A DNA stretch of 64,000 nt from JAQSWP01 sp040255215 (GTDB taxonomy: Bacteria > Pseudomonadota > Alphaproteobacteria > Reyranellales > JAQSWP01). Position numbers and translations under genes: made by a program. Below the pieces are notes generated by a model. It ran no database searches and had not been told where the DNA came from. It saw only the letters and a program-made list of their open reading frames with translations. The stretch's first letter is position 1, and each line of letters opens with the position of its first letter. The stretch spans positions 1 to 64,000 of the forward strand of contig JBDZUM010000001.1 of the NCBI GenBank assembly GCA_040255215.1. The letters are read 5' to 3'. Positions 25,181 to 34,883 of this stretch are shown piece by piece.

Positions 25181-26440
25181 ATGCGTTACGTTTCCCGGCT
25201 GCTGACGTTGGCCGTTTTGATCCTAAGTGGCACGGCTCAGGCCGAAAGCCTGCCCGTACCCGACCACGTCATCGATTGCTCCGCGATTGCCGCGAAGCCC
25301 TTTCCGCTCCTCTACAGCAAACGCCTGCCAATCACCTTCGATGGCACCGGTCTGCTTTTCGACGAAAGCGACCGCTTGCACGATATCGCCAGGAGCCCCA
25401 ACGGATCGCTTCTGGCTGCAGGGTTTGTCGGCAAGAAGTACGAGCCGTCGCAAAAGGTCCTGCTGGTGTCGATCGATCCGACCGGCCGCGTACGGGAGCG
25501 CGCGGATCGGGCGCCGACGAACGCCATGTCCAGCCTGCGTGTCGCCGCCTATCCGGACGGCAGGTTTATCGTGCTCGTCGAGGGTGCGGGACATCACTTC
25601 CTGGCCGAGATCGGGCCGGACTTGCGCGCTGTCTGGAAGCCGTTCCCGCTTCCGCAGCGTGCGATCGCGCAGTTCCTGCGTCCCTTTCCCGACGGATTCG
25701 TCGTCGAGGGTGTAATTCTCGGCACCCCGGAAATCGGCTTCGTCGGCAGATACCGGCGCGGCGGCGCCGGTATCTCCTGGCGCGAATGGTCGGTGGACGA
25801 AGAACCTGGCCGCACGCTGGTTCGTCATGCCCTGCCGCAGGGAGACGTGCTTGCGTTTAGGGATTCGCGGTCCGAGACCAACGAAGGCATCATTTTGTCC
25901 CGTACCGGCGAGACGCCATGGTCGCGGCGCTACGTATGCCGGGATTGTGTCTTCCTGGAATCGACGCTCGACGACGGCGGCGCCCGACTGACCGTAACCA
26001 ACCACCTCATCGGCGGCACGCTTGCCGGCCTCGACATGCTGTTCTTCGACGTCGCGGTCGATGGACGGGCCAGCCCCGCCATCGGCGTCAGGTTTCCGCC
26101 GCACGGCTATTCGTTCACCGACGGCCGGCCCGTCTATTCCTCACCGCCCATCGTGGGCCGCCGCGAACTTGCCTCGGGTCGGCAGGTGCTGGTGCAAAGA
26201 TGGCTGATCAATTCCCTCGCCAGCAATCTCCTTGAGGAGCAGATTTTTCTGCTGACCTTGAACGAAAAGCCTTCCTGCCGATTGCTGGTCGACAAGTCGC
26301 TGCCGGCAGGCGCCAGCAATTTCATCACCAAGGCTTCGTTTTCGGCCGATGGTTCGATTCTGCTTGTCGGCTGGGCGTTTGCAGATCGGCGATGGTCGGA
26401 CGACCGGGTGATCTGGATCGCACGCCTGGCACAGCCCTGA
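25181..26440 (+). CDS. Secreted protein P3 of the tandem paralogous family (diverged copy)
   Basis: A 419-aa exported protein with signal peptide (RLLTLAVLILSGTAQAES). It is the most diverged paralogue, but the frame of conserved blocks remains: VIDC near residue 33 followed by PFPLLYSKRLP, DESDRLHDIA, and at the C-terminus EKPSCRLL, DGSILLVGWAFA and DRVIWIARL. The equivalent cysteines are Cys33 and Cys366; an additional CRDC pair in the middle (YVCRDCVFLES) is unique to this copy. It follows P2 by 11 bases and ends before a strong hairpin. Confidence 0.78.
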   Translation: MRYVSRLLTLAVLILSGTAQAESLPVPDHVIDCSAIAAKPFPLLYSKRLPITFDGTGLLFDESDRLHDIARSPNGSLLAAGFVGKKYEPSQKVLLVSIDPTGRVRERADRAPTNAMSSLRVAAYPDGRFIVLVEGAGHHFLAEIGPDLRAVWKPFPLPQRAIAQFLRPFPDGFVVEGVILGTPEIGFVGRYRRGGAGISWREWSVDEEPGRTLVRHALPQGDVLAFRDSRSETNEGIILSRTGETPWSRRYVCRDCVFLESTLDDGGARLTVTNHLIGGTLAGLDMLFFDVAVDGRASPAIGVRFPPHGYSFTDGRPVYSSPPIVGRRELASGRQVLVQRWLINSLASNLLEEQIFLLTLNEKPSCRLLVDKSLPAGASNFITKASFSADGSILLVGWAFADRRWSDDRVIWIARLAQP

Positions 26441-26453
26441 AGCGCCGCCGGAT

Positions 26454-26485
26454 GCGGGACGGAAACGTCGCCTGTTCCGTCCCGC
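26454..26485. terminator. Bidirectional hairpin between convergent genes
   Basis: Perfect 11-base inverted repeat GCGGGACGGAA / TTCCGTCCCGC with a 10-base loop, 14 bases after the P3 stop and 11 bases after the muramidase stop on the other strand. T-runs are weak on both sides, but the place between two converging genes and the perfect stem make a termination role likely. Confidence 0.65.
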
Positions 26486-26495
26486 TACGTTTCCG

Positions 26496-27617
26496 TTAGC
26501 GACTGTTCTCCTGATAGAAAAATGGATCGCGCAACGGTTCGAAATCCTTCGCCCGCGCGATCCAACCTCGCTCGAACCTTTCTAGATCCGGGTTTTCTTT
26601 GACGATCTTGGCTATGAAATCGAGCCGCGCGTAATGAAATTCTTGTGCGAGTTTCGCCAAGGCCGAATATTGCTTTCGCCGCACAAGATCATTCAACGTG
26701 GCGATCATGCCAGATCCAAGCACTTTTCTGGAGTCGATTGGCGTTCCCAGGTGCCTGTTCAGGATTGTTTGAAGCTCGCCGATCGCGTTGCTGTATCCGC
26801 TGTTGACGGCCATATCGAACACCATCCTTCGCAATCTAGGATCGGCGATCTCTTCGATTCTGAACTGGCGCAGATAGATTTCGTCGTACAACCGAATCGT
26901 CTGCTCGCGCGTCAGATCAGAAGTCCGCGCCGGATATCCAGCGTCCGGATTTTTCCGGCGATACGAGTCCAGGGCATCCTGAGTAATGCCACGATTGGTG
27001 ATCGTCCCGCCGCGGTTCCCGGGATCGCTGGGGGAATCATTGATGCCACCCTCGTGGAGCATCGTATTCTCGATCAAGCGACGACGTTCGGTTGGCGACA
27101 GAGGTTCTGGATTGCCGCCGATTTCCGGCTCGACCACCGGTGCCCCACCCGACCTGCCCAGGGATTCGTGCCCGGCGCTCGTTGACGACTGAGTACCGTC
27201 TGTACGGTCCGAAGACGATGCTTTTGGCATATCCACCCTGTTCTGCACCTGTACGAACTGCCCGCGGTCGTCGCCGGCCGCGCCATCGCGCCGGCCGCCC
27301 GCCATCGCGCCCGGCACCACTTCGCGCCGGAACATCTCCTGCATCCGCGCTTCGCGCGGGTCCGAACTGCGGCGCGCGCCGAGATGCGCCACGTAGGCGA
27401 AGGGGTTGGTGAAACCCGCCGCCTCCATGTCCGGCTGCATCCGCCGCGCCGTGTCCGACAGCATCTGCTCTTCCGGCGTCTGCTGCGCCGGCGGCTGCTG
27501 CGGGCGCATCTGCCAGTTCTGGATCTGCTGCTCGCTCACCGGACGCTCCGGATCGCGCCATTGGCCATGGTTCCGCCGGCGCTTTTCCTCGCGGTCGTCG
27601 TCGTCGATGAAAGACAT
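26496..27617 (-). CDS. GH108-type N-acetylmuramidase with disordered N-terminus
   Basis: A 373-aa peptidoglycan hydrolase. The catalytic domain begins near residue 178 with TMLHEGGINDSPSDPG (catalytic Glu189) and NRGITQDALDSY, the GH108/ZliS signature, followed to about residue 340 by the C-terminal PG_binding_3-like part (FDMAVNSGYSNAIGELQTIL). The first 175 residues are highly charged, Gln/Pro-rich and probably disordered, with no signal peptide or membrane segment. GH108 enzymes occur as phage endolysins, gene-transfer-agent lysozymes and bacterial secreted lysozymes. GGAGGAGAACC precedes the ATG at 27617. No phage genes surround it, so it looks domesticated. Confidence 0.85.
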   Translation of the reverse strand: MSFIDDDDREEKRRRNHGQWRDPERPVSEQQIQNWQMRPQQPPAQQTPEEQMLSDTARRMQPDMEAAGFTNPFAYVAHLGARRSSDPREARMQEMFRREVVPGAMAGGRRDGAAGDDRGQFVQVQNRVDMPKASSSDRTDGTQSSTSAGHESLGRSGGAPVVEPEIGGNPEPLSPTERRRLIENTMLHEGGINDSPSDPGNRGGTITNRGITQDALDSYRRKNPDAGYPARTSDLTREQTIRLYDEIYLRQFRIEEIADPRLRRMVFDMAVNSGYSNAIGELQTILNRHLGTPIDSRKVLGSGMIATLNDLVRRKQYSALAKLAQEFHYARLDFIAKIVKENPDLERFERGWIARAKDFEPLRDPFFYQENSR

Positions 27618-27688
27618 GGTTCTCCTCCAGGCGCGGCTCCGCCTTCGCAGGGCAGGGCTGCGCGTTTTCGCTTGAGTTGGATAGGGTC

Positions 27689-27733
27689 AAAAAGAAAGCC
27701 GGCGGCCCTGAGCGGATCAGGACAGGCTCGCCG
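27689..27733 (-). terminator. Hairpin with T-run in the muramidase leader (attenuator or sRNA end)
   Basis: On the reverse strand, CGGCG (27733-27729) pairs with CGCCG (27704-27700), and within it CCTGA pairs with TCAGG; two bases later comes TTTCTTTTT (27697-27689). This has the form of an intrinsic terminator, although an internal loop weakens the stem. It lies immediately after the predicted transcription start from 27747-27775 and about 70 bases before the muramidase start. Confidence 0.45.
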
Positions 27734-27746
27734 ACTATCGGATATT

Positions 27747-27775
27747 ATTATGCTTTTACTGTATCTAGATGTCAA
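27747..27775 (-). promoter_or_regulatory. Near-consensus sigma70 promoter upstream of the muramidase gene
   Basis: Reading the reverse strand, TTGACA (27775-27770) is separated by exactly 17 bases from CATAAT (27752-27747). The -35 is a perfect match and the -10 has five of six consensus bases. The element lies in an unusually AT-rich stretch for this genome. The predicted start is near 27740, giving a leader of about 120 bases to the muramidase ATG. Confidence 0.65.
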
Positions 27776-27845
27776 GCAGATCGCGTGACAGCCAACCGGC
27801 TGATTTCGCTGCAGAAACGGCCCAAGCAGCGACGGCGGACCGGCC

Positions 27846-28595
27846 TCAACCGGCTGCCGCTGCGGCTTCGGCGATCAGCGTCGCCACTTGCGGGGCGTGG
27901 CTGGCCAGCATGCCGTGATCGGCGCCCTCCAGCCTCGTCGCCCGCCCCTGCGGCGCCGTCGCCGCCAGCCGTTCGGCGATCAGCCGCGCGACCGCCGGGC
28001 TCCTGCCGCCCCAGGCGACGGTCAGCTTCATCGCCAGCGTCGCAAGTTCGTCATGCGAATGGCGTTCGCGGAACGTCGCGGCGACGTCGCGCAGATTGAC
28101 CGCGGTCTGCGATCGCAGGAAGCCGCGCACCGGCTCGGGCAGGCGCGCGAAGGAACCGGCGCCGAACCAGAAATCGATCATGATGGCGACCGCCTCGGTA
28201 TCGCCGGCGCAGCCGCGCTCGAGATAGCGGTCGAAGATCGCCTTGGCCTCGGCATAGGCGGCGCCCTCGCCCAGCGCCGGCAGCACGCCCAGCGCCACCG
28301 GCTCGATCAGCACCAGCGCCGCCACCTTCACCGCGCCCGACAGTGCGATCTGCAGCGCCACATTGCCGCCATAGGAATGGCCCGCCAGCACGATGCCGTC
28401 GGGACGCGCTCCCAGCGCCGCCGCGATCGTCGCCGCCATCTCCTGCGTCTCGCGCTGTGGCGGCGGTGCGGCCGCGCCGTGATCGGGCAGGGTCGGCGTG
28501 ACGATCTCGACATTCTCGCCCAGCGCCTTGATGACGCCCTTCCACGAGGCGGGCGCGCCGGGCGAGCCGTGCAGCAGCACGATCGGCCGGCTCAT
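27846..28595 (-). CDS. Alpha/beta hydrolase
   Basis: A 249-aa soluble hydrolase with VLLHGSPGAPASW (oxyanion loop), nucleophile Ser74 in LAGHSYGGNVAL, and the histidine in GADHGMLASHAP. Substrate unknown; the fold covers esterases, haloalkane and C-C hydrolases. The ATG at 28595 overlaps the thioesterase stop by four bases, and the pair may act on the same acyl ester. Confidence 0.88.
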   Translation of the reverse strand: MSRPIVLLHGSPGAPASWKGVIKALGENVEIVTPTLPDHGAAAPPPQRETQEMAATIAAALGARPDGIVLAGHSYGGNVALQIALSGAVKVAALVLIEPVALGVLPALGEGAAYAEAKAIFDRYLERGCAGDTEAVAIMIDFWFGAGSFARLPEPVRGFLRSQTAVNLRDVAATFRERHSHDELATLAMKLTVAWGGRSPAVARLIAERLAATAPQGRATRLEGADHGMLASHAPQVATLIAEAAAAAG

Positions 28596-29098
28596 CGCCC
28601 GCGCTCCGGCCGGAAGATCATGCAGGTGGTCGAGGCGTAGGCGCAGAGCCGGCCCTTGGCGTCGTGCACCCGCGCCTCGGCCGCGCCGCTGCGATTGCCG
28701 GCGTTGATCAGCGTGCCGACGCAGACCAGTTCGCCGGCTTCCAACGTCACGGTGCGCAGCAGGCCGAGCTTCAGCTCCATCGTCGTCCAGCCGATGCCGG
28801 CCTCGAGCGTCGACCACAGCGCGCAGGACATCGCCGAATCGACGATGGTCGCCATCACACCGCCATGCAGCGTGCCGGCGGGATTGAAATGGAACTCCTG
28901 CGGCAGCAGCCGGTACTCGGCGCGGCCGGGTTCGATCGCGGTCAGCTCCATCTCCAGCGTGTCCTGGATCGGCGCCCGATATTCGCTGCGGACGACGGCC
29001 TGCAGGAAGTCGAGGCCGGCCATCCGGGCCGCGGCGGCGGCCGTCTGGGCCGGGTCGCGCCAGCTGAACTGGCGGTTTCGGAGCTGTTCGACGGACAT
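28592..29098 (-). CDS. PaaI-family hotdog thioesterase
   Basis: A 168-aa single hotdog-fold acyl-CoA thioesterase. The helix motif NPAGTLHGGVMATIVDSAM contains the His-Gly-Gly segment of the family. Such enzymes release aromatic or medium-chain acids from CoA. It is the first gene of a two-gene reverse operon with the alpha/beta hydrolase and is divergent from an AraC regulator at 29212, which could control it. Confidence 0.9.
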   Translation of the reverse strand: MSVEQLRNRQFSWRDPAQTAAAAARMAGLDFLQAVVRSEYRAPIQDTLEMELTAIEPGRAEYRLLPQEFHFNPAGTLHGGVMATIVDSAMSCALWSTLEAGIGWTTMELKLGLLRTVTLEAGELVCVGTLINAGNRSGAAEARVHDAKGRLCAYASTTCMIFRPERGR

Positions 29099-29211
29099 TT
29101 CTAACCCCCTGACCGGTTACGCTGCGATACGCCAGTGTCGGACGCGGCCATGCCGGCGTCTTTGCCGGATTGGCGCGATTTCTTATCCGATCGTCCAGCC
29201 GTGGCGGACGC

Positions 29212-30165
29212 ATGATAGAAGAAGCCATGGACGTGCTCAGCGACGTGCTGGCGACCTTGCGGTTGCGCTCCAGCCTCTATTTCCGCGCCGAATTCGGCGG
29301 CCCCTGGGCTGCGCGGGTGCCGGCCGATCCCGGCACGGTGCGGTTCCATCTCCTGCTGCAGGGCGAATGCATCCTGCAAGTACCTGGAATCGCAGGCCAT
29401 TCCGTCCTCGTCGCCGGCGACGTAGCGCTGGTACCGCATGGCGCCGAGCAGATCCTGGCCGATGCGCCCGGCCGGCAGGCGCTTGAACTGCCGGAGGTTT
29501 TCGCCGCCGCCCGGTTCGACGGCACCGGCCCGCTCAGCCTCGGCCTGCGCCCCGGCGAACGCTTTTCCCGCATGATCTGCGGCTTCTGCCGCTTCGATCC
29601 CGGCGCCGACCATCCGCTGATCCGCTCGCTGCCGCGGCTGATCGTGCTGCGCGCCGCCGAGAATCCGGGCGAGAACTGGCTGGCCGATGCGCTGCGCCTG
29701 ATGAGCTACGAGGCGCAGGCCGAGCTGCCGGGCGCCGGCGCCATTCTCGACCGGCTGGCCGACATCGTGCTGGTGCAGGGCGTGCGCAGCCTGGCGCAGC
29801 GCGCCGAGGGCGGCGACGGGGTCTATGCCGCGCTGTCCGATCGCTCGCTGTCGCGCGCGCTGGCGGCGATCCATGCCAGGCCGGAAGCGGACTGGACGGT
29901 CGAGGCGCTGGCGCGCGAGGCCGGACTGTCGCGCAGCCGCTTCGCCGAATTGTTCACCGCAAGGCTGGGCATGCCGGTGGCCCGCTATCTGGCGGAATGG
30001 CGCCTGCAGAAGGCGCGCAGGCTGCTGGGCGATACCGGCCTGTCTGTGGCGGAGATCGCGCACCGCGTCGGCTACGAATCGCTGCCGTCCTTCACGCGCC
30101 GATTCACGCGGCAGTTCGGCATGGGTCCCGGCCGCTTCCGGCGCGAGGCATCGGCAGCCGCCTAG
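29212..30165 (+). CDS. AraC-family transcriptional regulator (cupin_6 sensor)
   Basis: A 317-aa regulator. The start of the sensor domain (MDVLSDVLATLRLRSSLYF) is typical of the cupin_6 branch, and the C-terminal DNA-binding part has WTVEALAREAGLSRSRFAELF and SVAEIAHRVGYESLPSFTRRF. I take the ATG at 29212; an ATG 15 bases further on gives the more standard family start. The gene diverges from the thioesterase/hydrolase operon, its probable target. Its stop overlaps the stop of the converging adenylate cyclase gene by three bases. Confidence 0.9.
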   Translation: MIEEAMDVLSDVLATLRLRSSLYFRAEFGGPWAARVPADPGTVRFHLLLQGECILQVPGIAGHSVLVAGDVALVPHGAEQILADAPGRQALELPEVFAAARFDGTGPLSLGLRPGERFSRMICGFCRFDPGADHPLIRSLPRLIVLRAAENPGENWLADALRLMSYEAQAELPGAGAILDRLADIVLVQGVRSLAQRAEGGDGVYAALSDRSLSRALAAIHARPEADWTVEALAREAGLSRSRFAELFTARLGMPVARYLAEWRLQKARRLLGDTGLSVAEIAHRVGYESLPSFTRRFTRQFGMGPGRFRREASAAA

Positions 30166-32102
30166 CTCGCGGGATCGGGCAGGCGCAGGCGATGCACTTC
30201 GATCGGCTCGAGCCGGCCACGCACTTCGTGTCGTTCGGCCGGTCCGTTGAGCACGGCGGCGACGGCGTCGCGATCCTGCAGCGCCGCCACCGTCTCGCCG
30301 GTGACCAGCACCACCACCTCGTCATGCGGCGTCATGTAGTTCTTGCCGAGCTGCTCCATGCGCTGCGCCGTGTTCACCGTGTCGCCGACCACGGTGTAGT
30401 TGATGCGGCCGGGCGCGCCGATATTGCCGACCACCACCGGGCCGCTATGCAGGCCGATGCGCAGGCGGATCGGCACCCGGCCCGCCGCCCGTCGCCGCTC
30501 GTTGTCCTCGTGCAGCGCGCGGGCGATCGCCAGCGAGGCGGCCAGCGCGCTGTCGGCATGGTCCGGCATGCGCTTGATGGCGCCCCAGGTCGCCATCACC
30601 GCATCGCCGATGAACTTGTCGATGACGCCGCCATGCTCCTCGATGCAGGCCGCGAGCAGCGCGAAATGCTCGTTGAGGAAATCCGCCGTCTCGTCTTCCG
30701 GCAGATCTTCCGCCTCCATGGTGAAGCCGACGATGTCGGTGAACATCACCGTCACCTCGCGACGCTTGGATTTCAGCGACGTCTCGCCCTCGGCCAGCAG
30801 GCGGGTGACCAGCTTGCGCGGCACGAAGGTGCTGAACCAGTGCAGCGCGGCGCGCGAGGCGTTGGCGGCGATGTTGGCGTGGTCGATCTCGCGCAGCGGG
30901 CTGTGCGGCAGCGGCGTGCCTTCGAACTTGAACTCGCGGATCTCGTCGGCCACTGCCGCCAGGCGCACCATCGGCCGGCTGATGGCGCGACCGAGCAGGA
31001 TGCCGATCACCAGCGCCACGACCAGCGCCACGGCGGCGGCGATGGCGCCGTTGCGTAGCGATTCGGTCTCGGAATAGATCTGATCCGCGGGGAAATAGGC
31101 GCCGACCGTCAGCACCTTGTCGGCCAGGCCGGCGACGTCGTGATGGACGAACACGTAGTCCCGGCCATCGACCTCGGCGACATGGATGTTCTCGCTGCCG
31201 GTCCCGAACAGCCGCCGCGTCTTGTCCTCGGCCAGACTCCACATGCCGGTCAGCGCGCGATCGCCGACCTGCTCCAGTCGCGGCAGAACCTGGCCAGGCA
31301 GCAGGAGCAGGTTCTCGGGATCGGCCAGCCGGGGATGCGCCAGCACGAAGTCGCGGTCGTACAGCACGAACGTGCCGCCGCCTTCCGGCGACATCTCCTT
31401 GACGACGCGCGAGAGCTGCCCCATCGACACCAGCGACACCACGACGCCGACGAATGTGCCGTCGCGGCGCACCGGCACGCGCAGATTGATCAGAGGCTGG
31501 CGCAGATCCGGGCTCCAGACCAGTTCGCCCCAGTAAGGCGCCGGCGCCTGGCGCAGTTCCGCCATGACCGCATCGATGTTGGGGATCGTGCGCAAGTCGA
31601 TGCGGACGATGGTGGAACGGCCTTCGGCGTCGCGCTGCGCACGCACGCCCTGCATCTGGGCCGAACCGAAGCTGATGGCCGCCACCTGCGGCGTGCCCGC
31701 CAGTGCGGCCGACAGCCAGGCGTTGAGCTGCTGCTCGTTCTGCGGATCGACGCGGCCTTCGGCGATCGCGGCGGCGACGAAGACGGCCTGATCGCGCACC
31801 GGCGCGAGATGGTCGCGCAGGCGCAGCTCGACGGTGCGCACCACCTGCTCGGTGCGCTCGCGCAGCAGGCCGGTCGTCGTGCGCATGCTGCCGAGCAGCG
31901 CCAGCACCACGGCGACCCCTGAGAGCGCCGTCAGAACGACGAAAGAGGCCGACAGCACGACGCCGATCGGCAGGGTGAAGCGGCGGCGGCCGGGCCGCGG
32001 ATCGTGCGCCGTCGCAGGCGGGGCTGCGGCGCGGTCGGCCGGACTGCTTCTATCGACGTTCGTGATCTCGACCATGGGGCGTTCGACTGCTGACGGCCTC
32101 AT
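30162..32102 (-). CDS. Membrane-bound class III adenylate/guanylate cyclase
   Basis: A 646-aa signalling enzyme: disordered N-terminus, a membrane helix near residues 44-70, a periplasmic Cache-like sensor to about residue 340, a second helix (GAIAAAVALVVALVIGILLG), a HAMP-like linker, and a C-terminal cyclase domain from about residue 450. Metal-binding aspartates are in MFTDIVGFT (near 456) and FIGDAVMA (near 500); the purine-selecting lysine is in VIDKFIG (near 496) and the partner Asp in VVGDTVNTAQRM (near 574), followed by the catalytic Asn and Arg. Lys/Asp indicates ATP, hence cAMP. An internal ATG at 32075 is an alternative start. The ligand is unknown. Confidence 0.93.
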   Translation of the reverse strand: MRPSAVERPMVEITNVDRSSPADRAAAPPATAHDPRPGRRRFTLPIGVVLSASFVVLTALSGVAVVLALLGSMRTTTGLLRERTEQVVRTVELRLRDHLAPVRDQAVFVAAAIAEGRVDPQNEQQLNAWLSAALAGTPQVAAISFGSAQMQGVRAQRDAEGRSTIVRIDLRTIPNIDAVMAELRQAPAPYWGELVWSPDLRQPLINLRVPVRRDGTFVGVVVSLVSMGQLSRVVKEMSPEGGGTFVLYDRDFVLAHPRLADPENLLLLPGQVLPRLEQVGDRALTGMWSLAEDKTRRLFGTGSENIHVAEVDGRDYVFVHHDVAGLADKVLTVGAYFPADQIYSETESLRNGAIAAAVALVVALVIGILLGRAISRPMVRLAAVADEIREFKFEGTPLPHSPLREIDHANIAANASRAALHWFSTFVPRKLVTRLLAEGETSLKSKRREVTVMFTDIVGFTMEAEDLPEDETADFLNEHFALLAACIEEHGGVIDKFIGDAVMATWGAIKRMPDHADSALAASLAIARALHEDNERRRAAGRVPIRLRIGLHSGPVVVGNIGAPGRINYTVVGDTVNTAQRMEQLGKNYMTPHDEVVVLVTGETVAALQDRDAVAAVLNGPAERHEVRGRLEPIEVHRLRLPDPAS

Positions 32103-32130
32103 GCTAGAGCAATTCGCGCGCGGAACGAAG

Positions 32131-32154
32131 AAGCCCGCCGTCTCCGGCGGGCTT
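32131..32154 (-). terminator. Intrinsic terminator of pckA
   Basis: AAGCCCGCC-GTCTCC-GGCGGGCTT is a perfect 9-base-pair stem located 27 bases after the pckA stop. On the reverse strand it is followed by CTTCGTTC, a partly T-rich tail. It also lies upstream of the adenylate cyclase start and would insulate that gene from pckA transcription. Confidence 0.8.
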
Positions 32155-32180
32155 GCAACGATCGGCTATGGGTCGCGGGT

Positions 32181-33791
<1,611 letters not shown>

Positions 33792-34132
33792 TTGATTCTA
33801 CTCCCGGCAGGCTTGGGCTGAATGAACAACCGTTTTGTTGCGCTCAGATTGCGGGCAAATTACCCGCCTGCCCCCACCCGGGCAAGCTTCCGGCACGCCG
33901 CATGTGGACGGTTCGCGGGATAACCGCAAACCCTCGCCACAGAAGGAAAATGGCCGCTGCATTGCGGCAAAACGCGGGCAGGACCCGTTTGGTTTCGACT
34001 GGCGGCTAAAGCCCCGGAAAAGTCACCTGTTCTGCGGAACGGCAGAGCGATTCCGCGGCCAGGCCGTTGTCCGGCGACTGCGCCACCACCATCTGCAAGG
34101 CCCCGAAATCGAACGCAAAAAGGAACGCGCCC
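33792..34132. other. 341-base divergent spacer pckA / DUF533 gene
   Basis: This carries the promoters of pckA and of the DUF533 gene. Apart from the palindrome at 33851-33867, I see a second shorter GCGG-N5-CCGC element near 33921 and GC-poor stretches near 33935-33970. No open frame with protein-like features was found. Confidence 0.5.
33851..33867. promoter_or_regulatory. Palindrome upstream of pckA (candidate operator)
   Basis: GCGGG-CAAATTA-CCCGC: five-base perfect arms and a partly symmetrical AT-rich centre (15 of 17 positions symmetric), 60 bases upstream of the pckA start. The spacing suits a repressor or activator site. ChvI or a gluconeogenic regulator are candidates, but no consensus is matched. 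Confidence 0.35.
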
Positions 34133-34855
34133 ATGCTCGACGCCAAGCGTCTGCTCGACCAGTTTCTCGGCGGCCAGCCCGGACAGCCTGGCCAGGGAGG
34201 CAGTGCGGGGCCCGCTTCCGGCGGCATCGGCAGGCATCTGGGCGGATTCGGCGGCGGCGCCGTGGTCGGCGGGCTGGCGGGGCTGCTGCTGGGGGGCAAG
34301 GGCGGCCGTAAATTCGCGGGCTCGGCGCTGAAGCTGGGCGGCATGGCGGTGCTGGGCGGGCTGGCCTACAAGGCCTATCGCGACTGGCAGGAAGGCAAGC
34401 AGCCGGTGGCGGGCGAGAGCGGCCGGCAGAACGGCGCGCCGGTGCTGCCGCCGCCGCAAGACACGCCGTTCAATCCCGCCTCCGAGACCGAACAGCAGGC
34501 ACTGGGCCGGCATCTGCTGCGCGCCATGATCGCGGCGGCCAAGGCCGACGGGCATATCGACGCCACCGAGCAGGCCAGCATCTTCGCCCGCATGGACGAA
34601 TTGCCGCTGGCCGCCGACGACAAGGCGTTCGTGATCGACGAGTTGCGCGCGCCGCTCGACGTCGACGCGGTGGCGCGCGCGGCGCGCACGCCGGAAGAGG
34701 CGGCGGAGATCTATGCCGCTTCGCTGCTGGCCATCGACGTCGACAATGCCGCCGAGCGCGGCTATCTCGCTATGCTGGCGGCGCGCCTGAAGCTCGACGA
34801 GGCGCTGGTGCAGCACCTGCACGCCAACGTCGAGCGCGCCACCCAGCCGGCCTGA
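34133..34855 (+). CDS. DUF533/TerB-like inner-membrane protein (YebE-like)
   Basis: A 240-aa protein. After a short amphipathic start (MLDAKRLLDQFLGG), residues about 40-85 are glycine-rich and hydrophobic (GGGAVVGGLAGLLLGG; GGMAVLGGLAYKAY), followed by a proline-rich linker and a helical TerB-like C-terminal domain (LLRAMIAAAKADGHIDATEQASIF). This is the DUF533 layout; E. coli YebE is an envelope-stress-induced member, but no biochemical role is established. AAAAAGGAA precedes the ATG at 34133. Confidence 0.88.
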   Translation: MLDAKRLLDQFLGGQPGQPGQGGSAGPASGGIGRHLGGFGGGAVVGGLAGLLLGGKGGRKFAGSALKLGGMAVLGGLAYKAYRDWQEGKQPVAGESGRQNGAPVLPPPQDTPFNPASETEQQALGRHLLRAMIAAAKADGHIDATEQASIFARMDELPLAADDKAFVIDELRAPLDVDAVARAARTPEEAAEIYAASLLAIDVDNAAERGYLAMLAARLKLDEALVQHLHANVERATQPA

Positions 34856-34883
34856 GCCGGCCGCCGTCGAGCGGCTCCACGCT

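Noticed and set aside
20469..26440. Polymorphic toxin-immunity interpretation of the secreted/membrane island
   Set aside because: The secreted proteins are similar over their length, including the C-terminus, and lack variable toxin domains or delivery modules, so the label is not justified although the function remains open.
26496..27617. Prophage indicated by the muramidase
   Set aside because: No integrase, capsid, portal, tail or holin genes nearby, and flanking genes are ordinary chromosomal or unique secreted proteins.
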